Assembly: GCF_007565055.1 (NCBI RefSeq)
Contig: NC_044557.1
Span: 71,452,095-71,516,094, forward strand
Direction of reading: 5' to 3'
Source of the DNA: Rhinopithecus roxellana
Lineage: Eukaryota > Chordata > Mammalia > Primates > Cercopithecidae
Length of the DNA stretch: 64,000 bases
Part shown: piece by piece, positions 62,156 to 64,000 of the stretch
How the letters are laid out: every line of letters starts with the position of its first letter
Numbering within the stretch: position 1 is the first letter of the stretch
Translations under genes and position numbers: made by a program
Notes under the pieces: generated by a model
What the model was told of the DNA's origin: nothing
The model's input: only the letters and a program-made list of their open reading frames with translations
The model's database searches: none

Positions 62156-64000
62156 CACCTGCAATTAAAGTGTGATTTACCTTATTGTCATGCTAAAACA
62201 TTTGAGACATTTATACAAATAGTGACTATATGCAAGTTTATCTCAGATAGAAAAGTGATAATCCCAGTGCTGTCAAGACTAAATTTACAAAGACTTTATG
62301 CTGTTGCTGTGATAAGGTGCTAAAAATGACCTCTTTGACAAAGTATAAATCCTTCTCCATTTCCTACCTTTTCAGTATCTCAATTACCTACTCTCTTAAG
62401 TGGAAATTAACTTCAATACTATTTTTAGTCAAGTACAAAATAGATTTACTTTTTTGAATTAGAGAATGTGTTTGGAGGAGATCTGAAGAAAACATACAAA
62501 TTTTGAAGGAACCCTGTCTTTTTACCAACGGGTTTGTAAGTCACAACATCTTATTTAAGATTCAGAGGTTGAATTTTAAAACATGCTGAAACACGAAAAC
62601 AATACAACTGACCACTCTGGAAACTGGATAGCAAATGCAGTGCTGCTGTGTTTGAGTATATCTGTCATGTTGGAAGAAGGAATGAGGTAGATTGAAGGAG
62701 TGGAATGATGTAGTCCACAAGGGATCATTCATAGGGACATTTCCTCTCCAAAAAGATCCTATTTACCACTTGAACCTGAAAAAAGAAGTTAGATAAGTTC
62801 TACCGCGATGGAAGTTTTTCTTTCTAGGAGCTCTCTTGAATATATTCTTTAATGCATTAATAAGTCTGATGAACTGAAAGATTTACCATATTTTTCTAAG
62901 TGCCTCACTTTCCCTCAAGGTCCAACCTGGGCTTTCAAGAAAAATCTGACTTATTGTGTCTTATAAGGAAGTAGAAAGACTTATTAAAAACAAAGAATTA
63001 AGTAGATGAACATAATGATCTTTTTAAATGATCTCTCAGTATTCTCTTAGAATAAATGACTTAGTTAAGAAGAAGAGTCTTGGAAAGATATTGCCTGTGC
63101 TAGCACCCAATTCTTGAAATGCTTCTTTCTCCAGTGAAAGTCAGCTGTTTGGTTCCCTTTCCAAAGAATTTCTGAACTTAGCACCACTTCAGTTGGCTGC
63201 TTTAAGAATGTTGACCTTGATTCCCATTTAAGAGAGTAAAGGGTTAGCATTAATGTTTCTTTTTTATATATGCTGCCTTGCAGAACCCTTTCCATTTACT
63301 CATTAAAAGGGCTTGCCAACCTTTTTTTATTGGATGGATTAAGCCCAGGTTATTTCCATCCTAAAAGTATGATCAAATATAGCTGTGGTAAGAAAACAGG
63401 AGACTAGAAGAGCCAACTGCAATAGACTGTAATATAATGCTATAGGCTAGTTTATCAGATATCTTTATCAGGAAATTATTATAAGATTAGAAAGTATAAT
63501 ATTTACATTTAATTGTATTTTACACAATGGCAGTTCTCATGAGGAAATATACCTTAAAAGAAGAAAAACAAATTAAACTAACATGCTCACATGCACTGTA
63601 TATTCTGGCAGGAGATCATCACAGAGTCTTGCAGATTCTGTCCCGCCCAAGGCAGCCCGGCCAAGGGTGTGAGTGGGGGATGAAATCCAATTCACTTTGA
63701 GCTCACTAAACTCCAATGCCTGTTGTAGGACTGGGCGGTTTTCTAATTCTCTCAAAAGCATTATGTGTGCTACTGGTGGACAATTCTGGACTATTTCTGT
63801 CTGGTCTCAAACTGCCTTCTGTCTAATGGTCTAAAAACAGTCTATCTCTCTTAGAACAAACTATCAGACAAAAGGGGAGCACATGGCTATTGGCCAAAGA
63901 ATTGACTTGCATTTCTCAGACTGACCTGATCCCACCCTCAGTCCCCAGAAGGGAATGGAGAAACCTATTCTTCACTGTTAAAAATTCTGTTGGAAATCCG

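Larger units (their letters stand above)
36885..64000 (-). other. ANGPT1: ANGPT1 intron 1 (partial, 5' end outside the window)
   Basis: Over 27 kb separates exon 2 from the window edge without any sequence resembling the exon 1 signal peptide or super-clustering region. It holds MIR and L2 relics, several Alus, a GATA repeat, a 48-bp tandem duplication and the nested MLT1/Tigger1/Alu complex (56408-60270). The stretches 38000-38880, 42200-43000, 46980-49570, 50330-51240, 52250-53220, 54340-55570 and 62160-64000 show no gene or repeat I can name. The last 400 bases (63600-64000) are richer in GC than their surroundings. Confidence 0.85.

Overview
This is primate nuclear DNA: AT-rich, intron-dominated sequence full of Alu, L1, L2, MIR, MaLR LTR and DNA-transposon copies. 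Two young Alus (9405-9720 and 25110-25281) carry the 'agatccggccactgcactcc' right-arm variant that I associate with Old World monkey AluYR subfamilies, where human AluY has 'gatcgcgccactg'. A cercopithecid monkey (macaque, baboon, guenon or relative) is therefore the best guess. The species cannot be fixed from the sequence alone.

The only protein-coding gene I can support is ANGPT1 (angiopoietin-1), on the minus strand, so transcription runs from high to low coordinates. Three internal coding exons are present: exon 2 (36729-36884, residues 100-151), exon 3 (26209-26330, residues 152-192) and exon 4 (11425-11657, residues 192-270). Together they encode most of the coiled-coil oligomerisation region and the start of the linker to the fibrinogen-like domain. 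Exon 1 (signal peptide and super-clustering region) must lie beyond 64000. Exon 5 onward (fibrinogen-like, TIE2-binding domain) must lie before position 1. All splice sites are canonical GT/AG. The exon 4 donor is a tandem GTG|GTAAG site that explains the +/- Gly269 isoforms.

Layout: 1-11424 is part of intron 4, 11658-26208 is intron 3, 26331-36728 is intron 2, and 36885-64000 is part of intron 1. Intron 3 holds a 74-bp minisatellite (18890-19114) and an uninterrupted 465-nt polypurine GGAA/GGGA tract (23411-23875). Intron 1 holds the most informative structure. An MLT1-type MaLR LTR (56408-56842 and 60213-60270) is split by a near-complete Tigger1 DNA transposon (56843-60212) with both ends and the TA target duplication visible. 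The Tigger1 copy is itself interrupted by two Alus separated by an expanded GGAA tract. It also carries a block of about 48 bp that appears to have been copied from the neighbouring MLT1 LTR.

Apart from ANGPT1 exons, the open frames in the window are chance frames or frames in repeats. I see no RNA gene, CRISPR array or operon-like structure, and I do not see evidence for a wholly new biological system. The most notable signals are the tandem splice donor, the nested transposon and templated insertion, and the two long tracts that become polypyrimidine in the ANGPT1 pre-mRNA.
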